This document shows, piece after piece, positions 1-10,100 of a stretch of DNA of 64,000 nucleotides; position 1 is the stretch's first letter, and every line of letters begins with the position of its first letter. Made by a program: the position numbers and the translations under genes. Source of the DNA: Edaphochlamys debaryana (taxonomy: Eukaryota; Chlorophyta; Chlorophyceae; Chlamydomonadales); assembly GCA_016858145.1 (NCBI GenBank), contig JAEHOE010000002.1:186001-250000 (forward strand), in the 5' to 3' direction. The notes under the pieces were generated by a model, which was not told the DNA's origin, made no database searches, and saw nothing but the letters and a program-made list of their open reading frames with translations.

Positions 1-1361
1 CCAGTTGTGCTCCAGGCACCCCTCTCTTCCGCAGCAGCCACAGCCACAGCCACTGTGGCAGCCACAGCGGCCCCACACCCTGGCCGCCACTCCACCCACC
101 GCAGGTTGCGGTCGACCACCTCCGCCACCATCCATGCGGTGGGCCCCGTACGGGAGGCGTTCTGGTAGTACGTCACGCCCGTGTTTACAAGCCCGCCCTG
201 GCGGTACGCCTTGCCCACGATGGCGTGCATCCTGTCGTACGGCGGCGATTTGAAGTACGGGTACGGGTCGCGGTACACGACCACGTCCGTATCCAGCGAC
301 AGCACGCTGTACCCCAGCGTCAGCGTGCGTGCCGTCAGCATCAGTCGCTTCATCATAAGCCGCCTGTGGCCGATGAAACCCGCCGGGAAGTCCTGTGTGT
401 ACCAGGCACACCCCATCAGGTCATCATCCGCGAGCTGCGGCGGAACGCCGCTGACGCTGTAGCCGCCCGTGGCCGCATCCGCTGCAGCAGCCACACGCAG
501 GATCAGATCCGATGCGGAGGCTGAGCCCGCTGGGTCTGACCCCGAAGCCGTGCCGGCGCCTGCTGTTGCGCCGGCGCTGGTGCTGTTGCCCCACGCGCCC
601 CGCGCGGCCCGGACTTGGTTCCGCGCGGCGTAGAGCTTGCGCATGGCCGCGCAAGATGCCTGGTTGGACGTGAGCCACAGCACGTGGACCAGCCCCAGCT
701 GCGCGAGGTTGTCGAAGCTCTGCAGTGCTGCCCGTGGCCGTGTGTCTGTGAGCAGGATGAGCTCGCGCTTGTAGGTGCGGTGCTGCAGCGCTTGCGCTAG
801 GGACTGCGTCTCCTTGACGTCGCCCTCGAACGCCCGGACCTTGCCCAGGCTCACGTACTCGCCGCCGCGCGCCGGCGCACGCTTGGCGATGGTTTTAGGT
901 TTGCTGCGCGTCAGACGCCGCCGCCCGCCCCCGCTGCCGTCTAGCGATGCCTGCGCTTCCGCGGCCTCCGCCGCCGCCGCGGCTCCAGCACTGGCGGCGG
1001 CAGAGTTGAGGCTAGTCCCGCTGGAGCGGGAGGCTCCTGAGGCCCATTGCAAGGTCCTTCTGGCGGTCTGTCCAGGGAGGGACGAGCCGTCGAGGCTGCC
1101 AGCGTTACCGAGGCCTAGAGGCGAGAGCTCGGGGACCGAGCTACTGCCGCGCGTCGGGCGACGGGCAGCGGTGCCCACCACTGCCGCTGTCGCCTCTGAT
1201 TCGCCAGAGCTATGCGCGTTACCAGCTTGTATACTTGTTGCCAGCAGGAGTAACGTCAGCGCGCTGCCAAAACGCGCCGCTGCGCTGACGGACCGGCGGA
1301 TGCTCCAGTCCTGGTCTACGAAAACCTGGACCGCCAGGCCTCGCCCTGCTGCAGGCGTCAT
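1..1361 (-). CDS. Putative nucleotide-diphospho-sugar transferase (partial, 3' end off the window)
   Basis: A single open frame runs from the ATG at 1361 to the window edge, about 453 codons with no stop, so the C-terminus is missing. Residues about 23-49 form a hydrophobic stretch (SALTLLLLATSIQA) after a basic segment, fitting a signal peptide or type II membrane anchor for the Golgi/ER. A Ser/Ala/Gly-rich linker follows. The catalytic part contains YSVLSLDTDVVVYRDPYPYF, with a DXD-type motif at residues 357-359 that in such enzymes binds metal and nucleotide sugar, then the segment GLVNTGVTYYQN. This arrangement matches the Nucleotid_trans family (PF03407, GT77-like), which includes plant and algal arabinosyltransferases acting on hydroxyproline-rich wall glycoproteins. 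The donor and acceptor cannot be read from sequence. A donor-like GTGGGT near position 100 may end the exon, so the last ~30 residues are uncertain. The gene is divergent from the AP2-like gene. Confidence 0.75.
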   Translation of the reverse strand, partial: MTPAAGRGLAVQVFVDQDWSIRRSVSAAARFGSALTLLLLATSIQAGNAHSSGESEATAAVVGTAARRPTRGSSSVPELSPLGLGNAGSLDGSSLPGQTARRTLQWASGASRSSGTSLNSAAASAGAAAAAEAAEAQASLDGSGGGRRRLTRSKPKTIAKRAPARGGEYVSLGKVRAFEGDVKETQSLAQALQHRTYKRELILLTDTRPRAALQSFDNLAQLGLVHVLWLTSNQASCAAMRKLYAARNQVRAARGAWGNSTSAGATAGAGTASGSDPAGSASASDLILRVAAAADAATGGYSVSGVPPQLADDDLMGCAWYTQDFPAGFIGHRRLMMKRLMLTARTLTLGYSVLSLDTDVVVYRDPYPYFKSPPYDRMHAIVGKAYRQGGLVNTGVTYYQNASRTGPTAWMVAEVVDRNLRWVEWRPGCGAAVAATVAVAVAAAEERGAWSTT

Positions 1362-1607
1362 GAGCGGCACTATCGGCTCTGCCCTGCCACCCAATTGCCC
1401 CTAAAGCGCTCGCAGGTGGGTTCGCAGCATCACAGGCCGCTCACAAACAGGGTCGTTGTTTCTATTTACTATCCAGTTATGCTGGTGAGGTGAAGCGACA
1501 TCAGATTGCGCGGAAGCTTACTCGTCGAGCGTGCGCGGTTGCTGCCCGGCTGCACCACTTGCGCTCGCTAAGAGTGTTATACGAGTGCGCTGTGTCCTTC
1601 TACTGTG
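1362..1607. promoter_or_regulatory. Bidirectional promoter region between the transferase and AP2-like genes
   Basis: This 246-bp spacer separates two start codons that point away from each other, so it must hold both 5' UTRs and core promoters. It is less GC-rich than the flanking coding sequence. I see no clear TATA box. The assignment is positional inference. Confidence 0.5.
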
Positions 1608-4600
1608 ATGGAATTACCTGGTATTGCTCGCCTGGCCTACAAGTGCGTGGCGCGAGAGCTTCAATCGCCGCTGGATCCGTGGGCTGTCGCAAGTTTGCGC
1701 CTTGATGCGGGCGCACAGGGCTGTTTGCTCAGCTCGCCACACTTCTGTAAGTACCATCTAAACGATCAAACGCTGTTTCAATCGACGGGTTCCCCCAACG
1801 TTTTGTCGCCTGTCATTTCGCTGTTCCTCCTTCCTCTGTTCACGCCGCTGCGTCTCACAAGGTCTGTCGATGTCTGCTACCAGCAGCACACCTTTAATGA
1901 TCTAGAGCGGAGCTCTGCGGGCGACGCCTGAGCACTGCACGCGCCTGAAGATGCGGCGTGCCCGGGAGCTTGCTCCTGCCCTTGGTAAATCAATCACTTG
2001 CGGCACTTGTGGCCTCGATAGGGGAGGGGGTCTCCCAGCGAGGGAGGTGCCGGCTGTACAGCGACTGTACCGGCATTTCTGCGCTGGCCTTCCACCGTCC
2101 CCGCCACCTGCCCCTTCCCACTCCCGCCACGTTGCTGCCTTATCCCCGTCCCCCTGCAGCTGCCACCCAACCGCGTGGGGCTGCTGCCGGCTTCCAGCCC
2201 CTCCTCGGCCGAGCCGTGCAGCACACGATCACCATCCCCGACGGCGTGGCCAGGCTGACCCGCTCGCAGCACCAGCGCACACAGGCGCATGCCTCCATCC
2301 TCGACGACAGCGGTGATGAGAGAGACCGCGCCAGCGACAGCGGCGGCGACAGCTCTGAGAGCGACTCTGATAATGAGGCAGGACACGGAGCCCGTCACGC
2401 ACATGCTGTGTACCCGAGCCGACGGGCGAAACCCCAGGCGGTGCCACACTCTGCCCGCCGCAAGCAGCTTCGCCCTCGGCGCCTCTCCAAACTGGAGAAT
2501 GAGGGCGCTGCTGGTCAGACGGGCGCAGTAGGGGCTCTGGTCAAGTCCACCGGGGGAGGGGAGGACCGGGGCTGCAAGCGCCTGAAGGCAGAGCCAGGCC
2601 GGCAACGCGGTCAGGCCGGAGGCCCCCGCCGCCCAACCGCCGGCACCCCCGACGGCTCGAGCGGGGAAGAGTCATCTGGTGACGACGCGTCATCGTCAGA
2701 TGGAGACGGAGACGAGAGCGAGGGCGCACCTGAGAGCGCTGAGGCGAGCAGCGGCGGCGCGGACGAGGCGGGGAGCAGTGGCAACGGTGACGAGGAGGGC
2801 GGTAGCGAGGGGGGCTCGGGCTCGGATGCCGATGGCGATGGCGAGGAGGGCGGCGGCGGCGGGCGCCTGATGGGCGTCAAGCGGGTCATGGGGGGCCCCG
2901 AGGCGGGGCGCTACTCGGCCAGGCTGAGAGCCACAGTGCCCGCACGCGGCGAGGTCCGCACCACGGGTGAGCCGGGGCGGAGGGGCTGCTGACGTGGCAA
3001 GTGCTCCTAGGCACCGCACTCGGAGCGCCGCCCTATCAACACCACAAGCATCCTCCCAACCCGTGATGCTCGATGTCGCCACGACACCCGACACATACCT
3101 CCAGTAGGAGTCCCAGTACTAAACTCAGAACCGCCACTGCTCTCCTTACCACGCACTCACACCCTCAACAACTGCTCTCAGCTCTCCACCGCACCCGGCC
3201 CTCGATCCCCAACCCCCACCCACTCACCAGCCCGCCTGGTGACCGTGGGCTACTACGACTGCCCCCGTGCCGCCGCCCGCGAGCGCGACCTGGCCCACCT
3301 GGCTCTGCACCGGGGCGGCGGCACGGGGCTCAACCTGCCCCTGGAGGGGTACTGCCTGGAGGAGGTGCTGGACATGGTGGGTGGGGGAGGAAGGAGGTGG
3401 GGGGCGAGTGGGTGGAGGAGCATCAGCGTAGCACATGCCGGTAACACGGGCACAGGAGCATCAGCGTAGCGTAACAACGTAGGCGGGTGGGTGCAGGGCG
3501 CAACCTCGTGACGCTCCCTCGCCCTCACGGCCTCGCGCCCCCACCCTCAGGCCCGCCGCCTGGCCGCCCGGAAGCTCTTCCCCGTCACGGAGGCGGCGCT
3601 GATCAAGCGCGCCCGGGGCCTGGCCACCGGCCGGGGCGTGCTGCCCCGGGCCCAGGCCCAGGCCCAGGCCCACGGCGCGGGGGCCCGCGGCAGCCGCCGC
3701 CAGGACGGCCCCGAGGCGGAGGCGCGGGCGGGCGGGAGTGGGGGCGGGAGCGGGGGCGGCAGCAGCGCGAGCGGTGGGGATGCGGTGCGTCTGGTGGGGC
3801 TGAGGCGGCTGCAGCGGCTGGTTGCGTCGGCCCACCTGAACGGCCTGGAGGCGGTGCGGAGCGAGGGCGGCGTGGAGTGGGACCTGGGGGAGGCGGAGGC
3901 GCTGGCGGCAGGCCTGGTGCAGCCGCCGGCAGCTGGCGAGGAGGCTGCGGGAGGGCAGGCGCGAGCGGCGGCTACGGCAGCGGCTGCGGGTAGCGCCGAG
4001 GTGGAGAGGGAGGCGGGCGGGGGTAAGGCCGGCCGTGGCACCAGGGCCCGGAGTCAGAGGGCCGGGGCTGGCAAGGCGGCGGCGCAGGCACCGGCCGTCG
4101 CCCCGCTGCCGCCTGCGCTGCTGTCCACCCTGCTGCCGCACCTCCCCGACTTCGTCCCCCCGCTGCCTGCTGGGCACTGGCGAATAACGCAGTGGCGGGA
4201 GCGGCTGCGGTCCGCACAGGAGCCCGCGGCCCCACAGCCCCCCGCCGCCGATGCCCCGCACCCGCACCCAGGCCGGCACACCGGTCAGGCAGCGGGTGCC
4301 AAGGCATCCCGCCGGGCGCAGAAGCGGCGGCGGGAGGCGGGCCTGCAGGAGGCTGTCAGCGACGGCGACGGAGACAGCCGCCTGCCGCTCGCAGCCCTGG
4401 CGGCTGCCGGGCGCTCCGATGCCGCTCCCGCCGACGACCAGTCCCCGGCTCCCAAGCGGCCCTGCGGCGGGGCCGTGAATGGAACGCACCCCGCGAAGGG
4501 GCCGGCTGCGGCCGGACTTGGACGCAGCCACTCGGACTCGCACGAGGGGCCCGGGGGGTCCACGGGAAAGGCGCTGGTGAGAGCCCGGCTGGAGCCGTGT

Positions 4601-6188
4601 GAGCGGCTGAGGCTGGCGCTCAGGGTGGAGGGCAGCCCGGGGCGCAGGCCGCCGTCCGCGTCCGGTGGAAGGGCTGCGGGGGCCGGGGGCACGGAAGCCA
4701 TGGAATTGGCTGGTGGCGCCGTAACGTGCTCCAGCGACGCTGGGGAAGGCCGCGTGCACTTGAGCATCGGCCGTGAGCCTGGGGTGTGGCTGCGGCTGGG
4801 GTACGGGAGGGAGAGGCGGCAGAGCGAGGCAGTGGGGCCCGCTCCCGTGACCCGGACGGAAGCCGCGGCTGGGGCGGCGGGGCGCAAGCGGGCACGGCCG
4901 GCGGACAGCGGCGGCAGCGACACTGATAGCGACAGCGGGCGGCGGCGGGGTCCAGGCGAGGGTCTACGCATGGAGCTGGATGACGGTCTGGAGCTCAGCC
5001 CTGGCGCCAGCCCCGACTACGGTCCGGGCCCTCGGGCCGCCGCCTGCGGCCCCCCGGCGGCGTCTGGAGCCGAGCCTGGTCGTAGGGCCGGTACCGGAGC
5101 GCACGCAAGGCCTGAGGCAGCTGCGGGCGGCGCTGGGGCCGGGGGCGGCGCTCGGGTGCGGCTGGCGGCGGCGGCGGGGCGGCGCTGGGTGGGGGTGGCG
5201 GGGTCGGCGTGCGGGCGGCAGTGCGTGGCGGTGGTGCCGGTGGGCGGCATGCTGTGGCACGCGGAGGGCTTCGACACCGCAGCCGAGGCGGCGCGCTTCT
5301 ACGACCAGGTGGGGCGGGGCCGAATGTGTGTGGAGCGGGGTGGTTGCGGGTGGCCCTGGAGGGCCTCAGGGGCTCACAAGGGAAGGCATACAACTGCCAG
5401 GGGGACCGGGTGCGTAGCCCTGTAGACCAATCGCCATGGTTCTCTGGATGCACATTGGGCCGTCATGCCCTGGCCCGGCTCCACTGCCAACGCGCCCGCT
5501 CCGCCTTTGCCCACCCCTGCCCCCACCCCCTTGCCTCCCACCCCCTTACCCCCACCCCCTTACCCCCCAACCCCTGGCCCCCCAACCCTTCGCCCCACCC
5601 CTTCCCCAGGTGGTGCTGGGCCTGATGGGCTCCCACGGCCCCCTCCACACCAACCACCCGCCCTCTGCCCACTCCACCTCCGACTGCCAGCGGGCGGTCG
5701 CTCGGCTGCACGCCCTGGGGCTGCACCCCGCAGCCGCCGTGCGGGAGGCACACGGCCGGGCCGCCGCCGCCGGCTGCCGCCGGGAGCCGCCGCTGGCGCC
5801 AGCAGAGCTGGCTGCCGCCGCGGCGGCGGGGCAGCGGGGCGTGCCGCGGCTGATGGTGGCACCGGCGGATGTGGGTCTGGCGTCAGACGCTGCCGATGGG
5901 AGCGGACTGGAAGCGGTGGGGGTTGGGGCCTCCATGGTGGAAGGAGGGGAGGTCGGAGACCCCTGGCGGGGCGTGCGGCAGGCGGGGGCCCGGGCGGGCC
6001 TGTGTGGGCCCGAGGCCGAGGCGGCTCGCCTGGCGGCGGCCGTGGAGGCTCTGCGGCGGCTGCAGAGCGCGGAGCCGGGGCTGTTCGCTCGGGCGGTGCG
6101 GTGTGTGGCGGCGGAGGCGGCACAGGCGGCCAGGGCGGCGGCAGAGGCCGCGGAGGCGGCGCAGGCGGCAGCGATGGAGATGTCGTGA
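1608..6188 (+). CDS. Large disordered nuclear-type protein with two degenerate AP2-like domains
   Basis: Five exons join in phase: 1608-1746, 2160-2966, 3231-3376, 3551-5308 and 5610-6188, giving about 1,142 aa. The first intron has a GTAAGT donor. Residues about 120-280 are an acidic Ser/Asp/Glu-rich tract. The first AP2-like domain (about 283-358) reads GRYSARLR in the sheet part, then VGYYDCPRAAARERDLAHL and GLNLPLEGY. The second (about 905-970) reads WVGVAGSACGRQCVAVV, then FDTAAEAARFYDQ and LGLMGSHGPLH, close to the AP2 helix signature. Each domain is split by an intron. About 550 residues of Ala/Gly/Pro/Arg-rich sequence with basic, NLS-like patches (KRARPA) separate them, and the C-terminus is Ala-rich helical. 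A transcription or chromatin role is inferred. The sheet residues are degenerate, so DNA binding is unproven. Exon 1 rests on phase and splice sites; a later start at 1958 is the alternative. Confidence 0.72.
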
Positions 6189-7133
6189 GAAGCAGGGGGG
6201 GCGTGGCCTGCTGCGGACGTAATCTGGTGAGAGAAGGTACTGCTGAACTTTGAGAGGGATGCTTAGGTGAGGGCTGTGGCGCGGTGGCGAAAGGTGCGGG
6301 CAGGGGAGGCTGCAGGCTGGTCGCTCGTACGCCATCGGCTGCGGCGCAGGCACGAGAGTTGAGGTGCCATTGCAGGGGCCATATGGTGAGCAGGTTGGGG
6401 ACGTGAGCGGTCAAGGTGACTTCGGAGATGCAGGCTATGAGCAGCATGTTTTGATGGCATATTGGGAACACATGGGAATACAATACCTAGAAGACCCCAC
6501 TCGTGGTCATAACGGGCAGTGCTTGGCGTAATTGGCGTGGTGATAAGGGCAAGCGTTGTGCAGTGGCGTAGGGCCAGTATAGGCAGTTGTCAGTTGAAAG
6601 ACGAGCATGCGAAGTTGGGTTAGCAGCAGCAGAGAGTGGGACTAGTTACACGGCCAGGATTGCGCCGCCTGGACCTGATTGCAGTACCGGTAAAATGATT
6701 CGGAAGCCTAGCCACATTCTGTACACCCCGCACTATCATGAAACCGGGCAGGGTAATAGCGCAGCGCCTGCCCCCGCTTGGACCACTGAGATGTTGCTCA
6801 CGGCACCCAATGCTATCCCCCCCACGCCAGACAGCAGCCAATGCACTGTCGCTTATGCATATTAAGGTCGTTCGCGGGATTGAGTTCACCAGCTCGCACG
6901 CAGCCAATCGCACACACCAGAGGCCACACAACGGGCATAGACCTTCGTGACGGGATCACTCCGTCCCCAGTCAAAAGCCACATCGCAACCCGTCCCCGTA
7001 CGCAGTTCTCCTTGCGTACACACACCGGTCGAGCCATGCAACAAGAATCGGCACCACAAAGCGGCGATGCACTGCGCCAGCCCCACTCCCCATCCCCATC
7101 CCCATGCTAGCCCCTCACCCCCCCTAGGAGCCC
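6189..7133. other. Convergent intergenic region with the two 3' UTRs
   Basis: This 945-bp stretch lies between the stop of the plus-strand AP2-like gene and the stop of the minus-strand dynein gene. It is lower in GC than the coding DNA and has no convincing coding frame. It should contain both 3' UTRs. I found no TGTAA on the plus strand for the AP2-like gene; CGTAA variants occur near 6219 and 6528. Confidence 0.6.
6646..6650 (-). terminator. Candidate polyadenylation signal TGTAA for the dynein gene
   Basis: The minus strand reads TGTAA here, the usual polyadenylation signal of Chlamydomonas-type algae. It lies about 485 nt beyond the dynein stop codon, a normal 3' UTR length for such genes. 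No transcript evidence is available. Confidence 0.45.
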
Positions 7134-10100
7134 CTAGGAGTCCAGGCTGGTGAGCAGCGCCACCCCCCTCAGGATCCAGTGCGACTCGGGCTGCGCCGAG
7201 GGCAGGCTGACTTCGCACACAAAGTTGGTCGAGTGCCCGGTGGTGGACAGCACGCCGCGCCGCTCGCTGGTCTTGTACAGCGGGCAGGTGTACATCACGT
7301 GGCCCTCGGGCAGCTGTACGACAACAGGCGGGGGGAGGGGGACGGGGGAGAGAGGGGGGAAGGCAAGCCGGGGAGGGTCAGATTGGGGCCGACAGCGGCC
7401 ATGGCGGCATGGAGGCTCCGTCACCTGACGGGGAGGTACGCACGGTCCCCGAGACGTGACCGCCCGCAAGCCAATCCTCTCAGCCCGTCGCCCTGCACCC
7501 TCAATCCCCCTCACGCCCACGCCCCCCCCCCACGCCCTTACCGGCACTGCCTCGTCCTCCTCCCCGACCTGAGCCGGCCGGAAGTGCACCGGCGGCAGCG
7601 GCACGAACAGCACCCGCGCCTCGCTCTCGCACAGGCGGTGGTGCACCAGGTCCCAGCCCGCGGCCTCCAGGAACATGCCGGAGCACAGCACGCCGTCGGG
7701 GGGCGCTGTGTTGGAGTCGTCGGGGCCGTCGCACACGGCGTGCTGGAAGTCGATGAGGTCGATGGGGATGCGGTGCTTGCGGGCGAAGTTCTGCTTGGCA
7801 CCCGTCAGGAAGGCCTGAGGCGGGGGGAGAGGGGGAGGAGGGGAAGAGGGGTGGTGAAGGGGGTCAAGGGAAAGGGCTGACTCTCCGGGCCCGGAGGCGA
7901 GGTTGGGGGGCCATGGCGGGGGCAGTCGGCTCACGCTTGGCCCGCCACGCCCCTCGCTCCCTCGGCCCCCCCTTCCCTTCCCTTCCCTCACCTTCCGCTC
8001 CCCCATTCCGTCCCCCCTCCGCCCCCCCCACCTGCGTGAAGAAGAAGCCGCTGATCCAGTACACCACGGGCGGCCCGTTGTTGAGCCAGGCGTCGAAGAA
8101 CGCGGTCCGCTCCAGCAGCTCCTTGACGTAGGCCCCCAGCGGCTTGAGCGAGGGAAAGGACTTGCCCAGCCACAGCTCCGGCACCTTGCCGGCCCCCAGC
8201 GCCTGCCCCACCCGCTCCAGCTCGCCGCTCATGACCACCTCCCCACGCAGCGCCCGGGCCAGCTCCTCCAGGCTCACGCGGATGACCTGGGGGGGAGGGG
8301 GTGGGGGGGAGGGGAGGAGGGGGGAGAGGGGTTGAGGGGGGTGGGGTGCATGCTGCAGGTGCGAGCACTCGGTGCGTGTGATGCAGCCCCATCGCCTCGC
8401 TCCCGCTGGCTCCAGCTCGGCACCTCAACATGCACATCCCCTCCCCTCCCCCCCTCCCCCACCTGCAGCAGCACGTTGACCCTCTTACCCTCCTTCCTCC
8501 CCCCTCCCCCTCTCCCCCCTCCTTCCCCCCCCTCCCCCCCCCCTCCCCCACCTGCAGCAGCACGTTGACCCTGCCCAGCTCCTGCACCAGCACCGTGTTC
8601 ATGGAGTCCAGGTACGTCACCGGGTAGCGCCGGGAGGCGGACTCCAGGTCGAAGTCGGGCGGCAGCTTGGACGCGATCTCCCCCGCGATGGAGCGGAGCG
8701 AGGAGCCGCCGCTGCCACCGCCGCCGCCGGCCCGGCCGCCCCCTGCGTCGGCTTCGCCGCTGGAGCTGGGGGCGGGGTCGCCTGGGGAGGGGGAGGGGGT
8801 GGGGGAGGGGGGTGAAGGGGGTGAGGGTGGCGAGGAATGAGGCGTGGGGGCCGTGGGTGAGGGGGTCAGGGCTCGTGAAGGGAACTGGGGCCGGGTGACC
8901 CGGTGTATGTAAGCGCGCCAAGCACCGCTGCCGCTGCGCACCCGCCTCACCTCCGCCCGAGGCCTCCCCCTCCGCCGCCTGCGCCCCCGGCTCCGCCTCG
9001 GGTCCCCCCGCGGGCGGCGCCGCCCCCAGCGCCCCCGTGGTGAGCGCCAGTCCGTCTAGGAGCTGCTTGGCCTCCGCGAGGTCCCGTGTGATGGTGGCGT
9101 TGGGGTGCAGGCCGAACACCTCGGGGGGGGCCTCGCCCAGGGGCAGGCGGGACAGCACCGACAGGTAGTGCGGGTAGTCGCCTGGGGGGGAGGGGGGGGG
9201 GGGAGGGGGGGAGGAGAGGGCGGGGGAGGGGAGGAGGGAGAGGTGTTGGTGGCGGGTGTGGAAGGGGCGGGAAAGGAGGAAGGGGAGAGGCGGAGTGTTG
9301 GTGGCGGTGGCGGAGGCTCACTGCTGCTGCGCTCGGGGGCTGTCGGCATCGAGTGCCGTAGCGCCTGGCCCTGGCCCCGTGGCGTGACATGGCACCACAG
9401 CTTGTGCGCTGAACGGCCGTTCCCGGCGCCCAGCTCTGGCCCCCAGGTGTGAGGCGCTGGGCTCACCGTACTCCGGTATTGCGTAGCTGCCGCTGGGCGT
9501 GAGCTTGGCGTCTCCCATGGCCACCTCGTTGCGGTAGTAGACCTCCATCAGGGTCATCAGCGTGCGCCGGTCCTTGGCGTCGGTCACCTGGGGGGGAGAG
9601 GGGGGGATTTGTGTGTGTGGAGGGGTCGGGGGGCGATTGCAAGGGGCGCCATGAAATGGGCGAGACGCCGAACCCGCGGGGAGCCCGAGGGAAAAGTAGG
9701 CAACGAGACGCAGAACCGAGGCGCGGCAAGACAGAGGGTGGAGTCAGGATGGTGGAGAGGCAGGGGAGCTGCGCGCCCGCGCGACGGAAGGGACCCTGGT
9801 GACCCGGGGAGGGCCGAAGGCAAGGCGCACGTGTGGGCGCGCTGGAGGTGCAGGCCCCCCGCCCCCCCACCTTTCCTCCGTAGTTGCACTCCCCCGCCGT
9901 GTAGACCAGCATGCGCAGGGGGGGCGTGTCGGCCTCGTCCAGGAACAGCCGCAGCTGGCGCAGGGAGATGCGCAGGTCGTTCTCGTTGAAGGCGTAGGGG
10001 ATGTTCCAGCCCACGGGGCCGTAGTTCCTTGGCGGGGTGCGGGGAGGGGAGGGGGCGATGGAAAGGGGGGATGGGGGAAGGGAGGGGTGAACGGAGTCGT

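Noticed and set aside
3461..4759. 432-codon open frame on the minus strand inside the AP2-like gene
   Set aside because: It is a shadow of the plus-strand exon in GC-rich DNA. It has no recognisable domain, while the plus strand carries AP2-like sequence and phase-consistent introns.
5560..6483. 307-codon minus-strand frame over the AP2-like last exon
   Set aside because: Pro/Arg-rich antisense shadow of the Ala-rich helical C-terminus.
7123..7144. Doubled CCCCTAGGAG at the dynein stop as a regulatory element
   Set aside because: Two 10-bp copies are too little in repeat-prone DNA; it is probably a simple slippage product.
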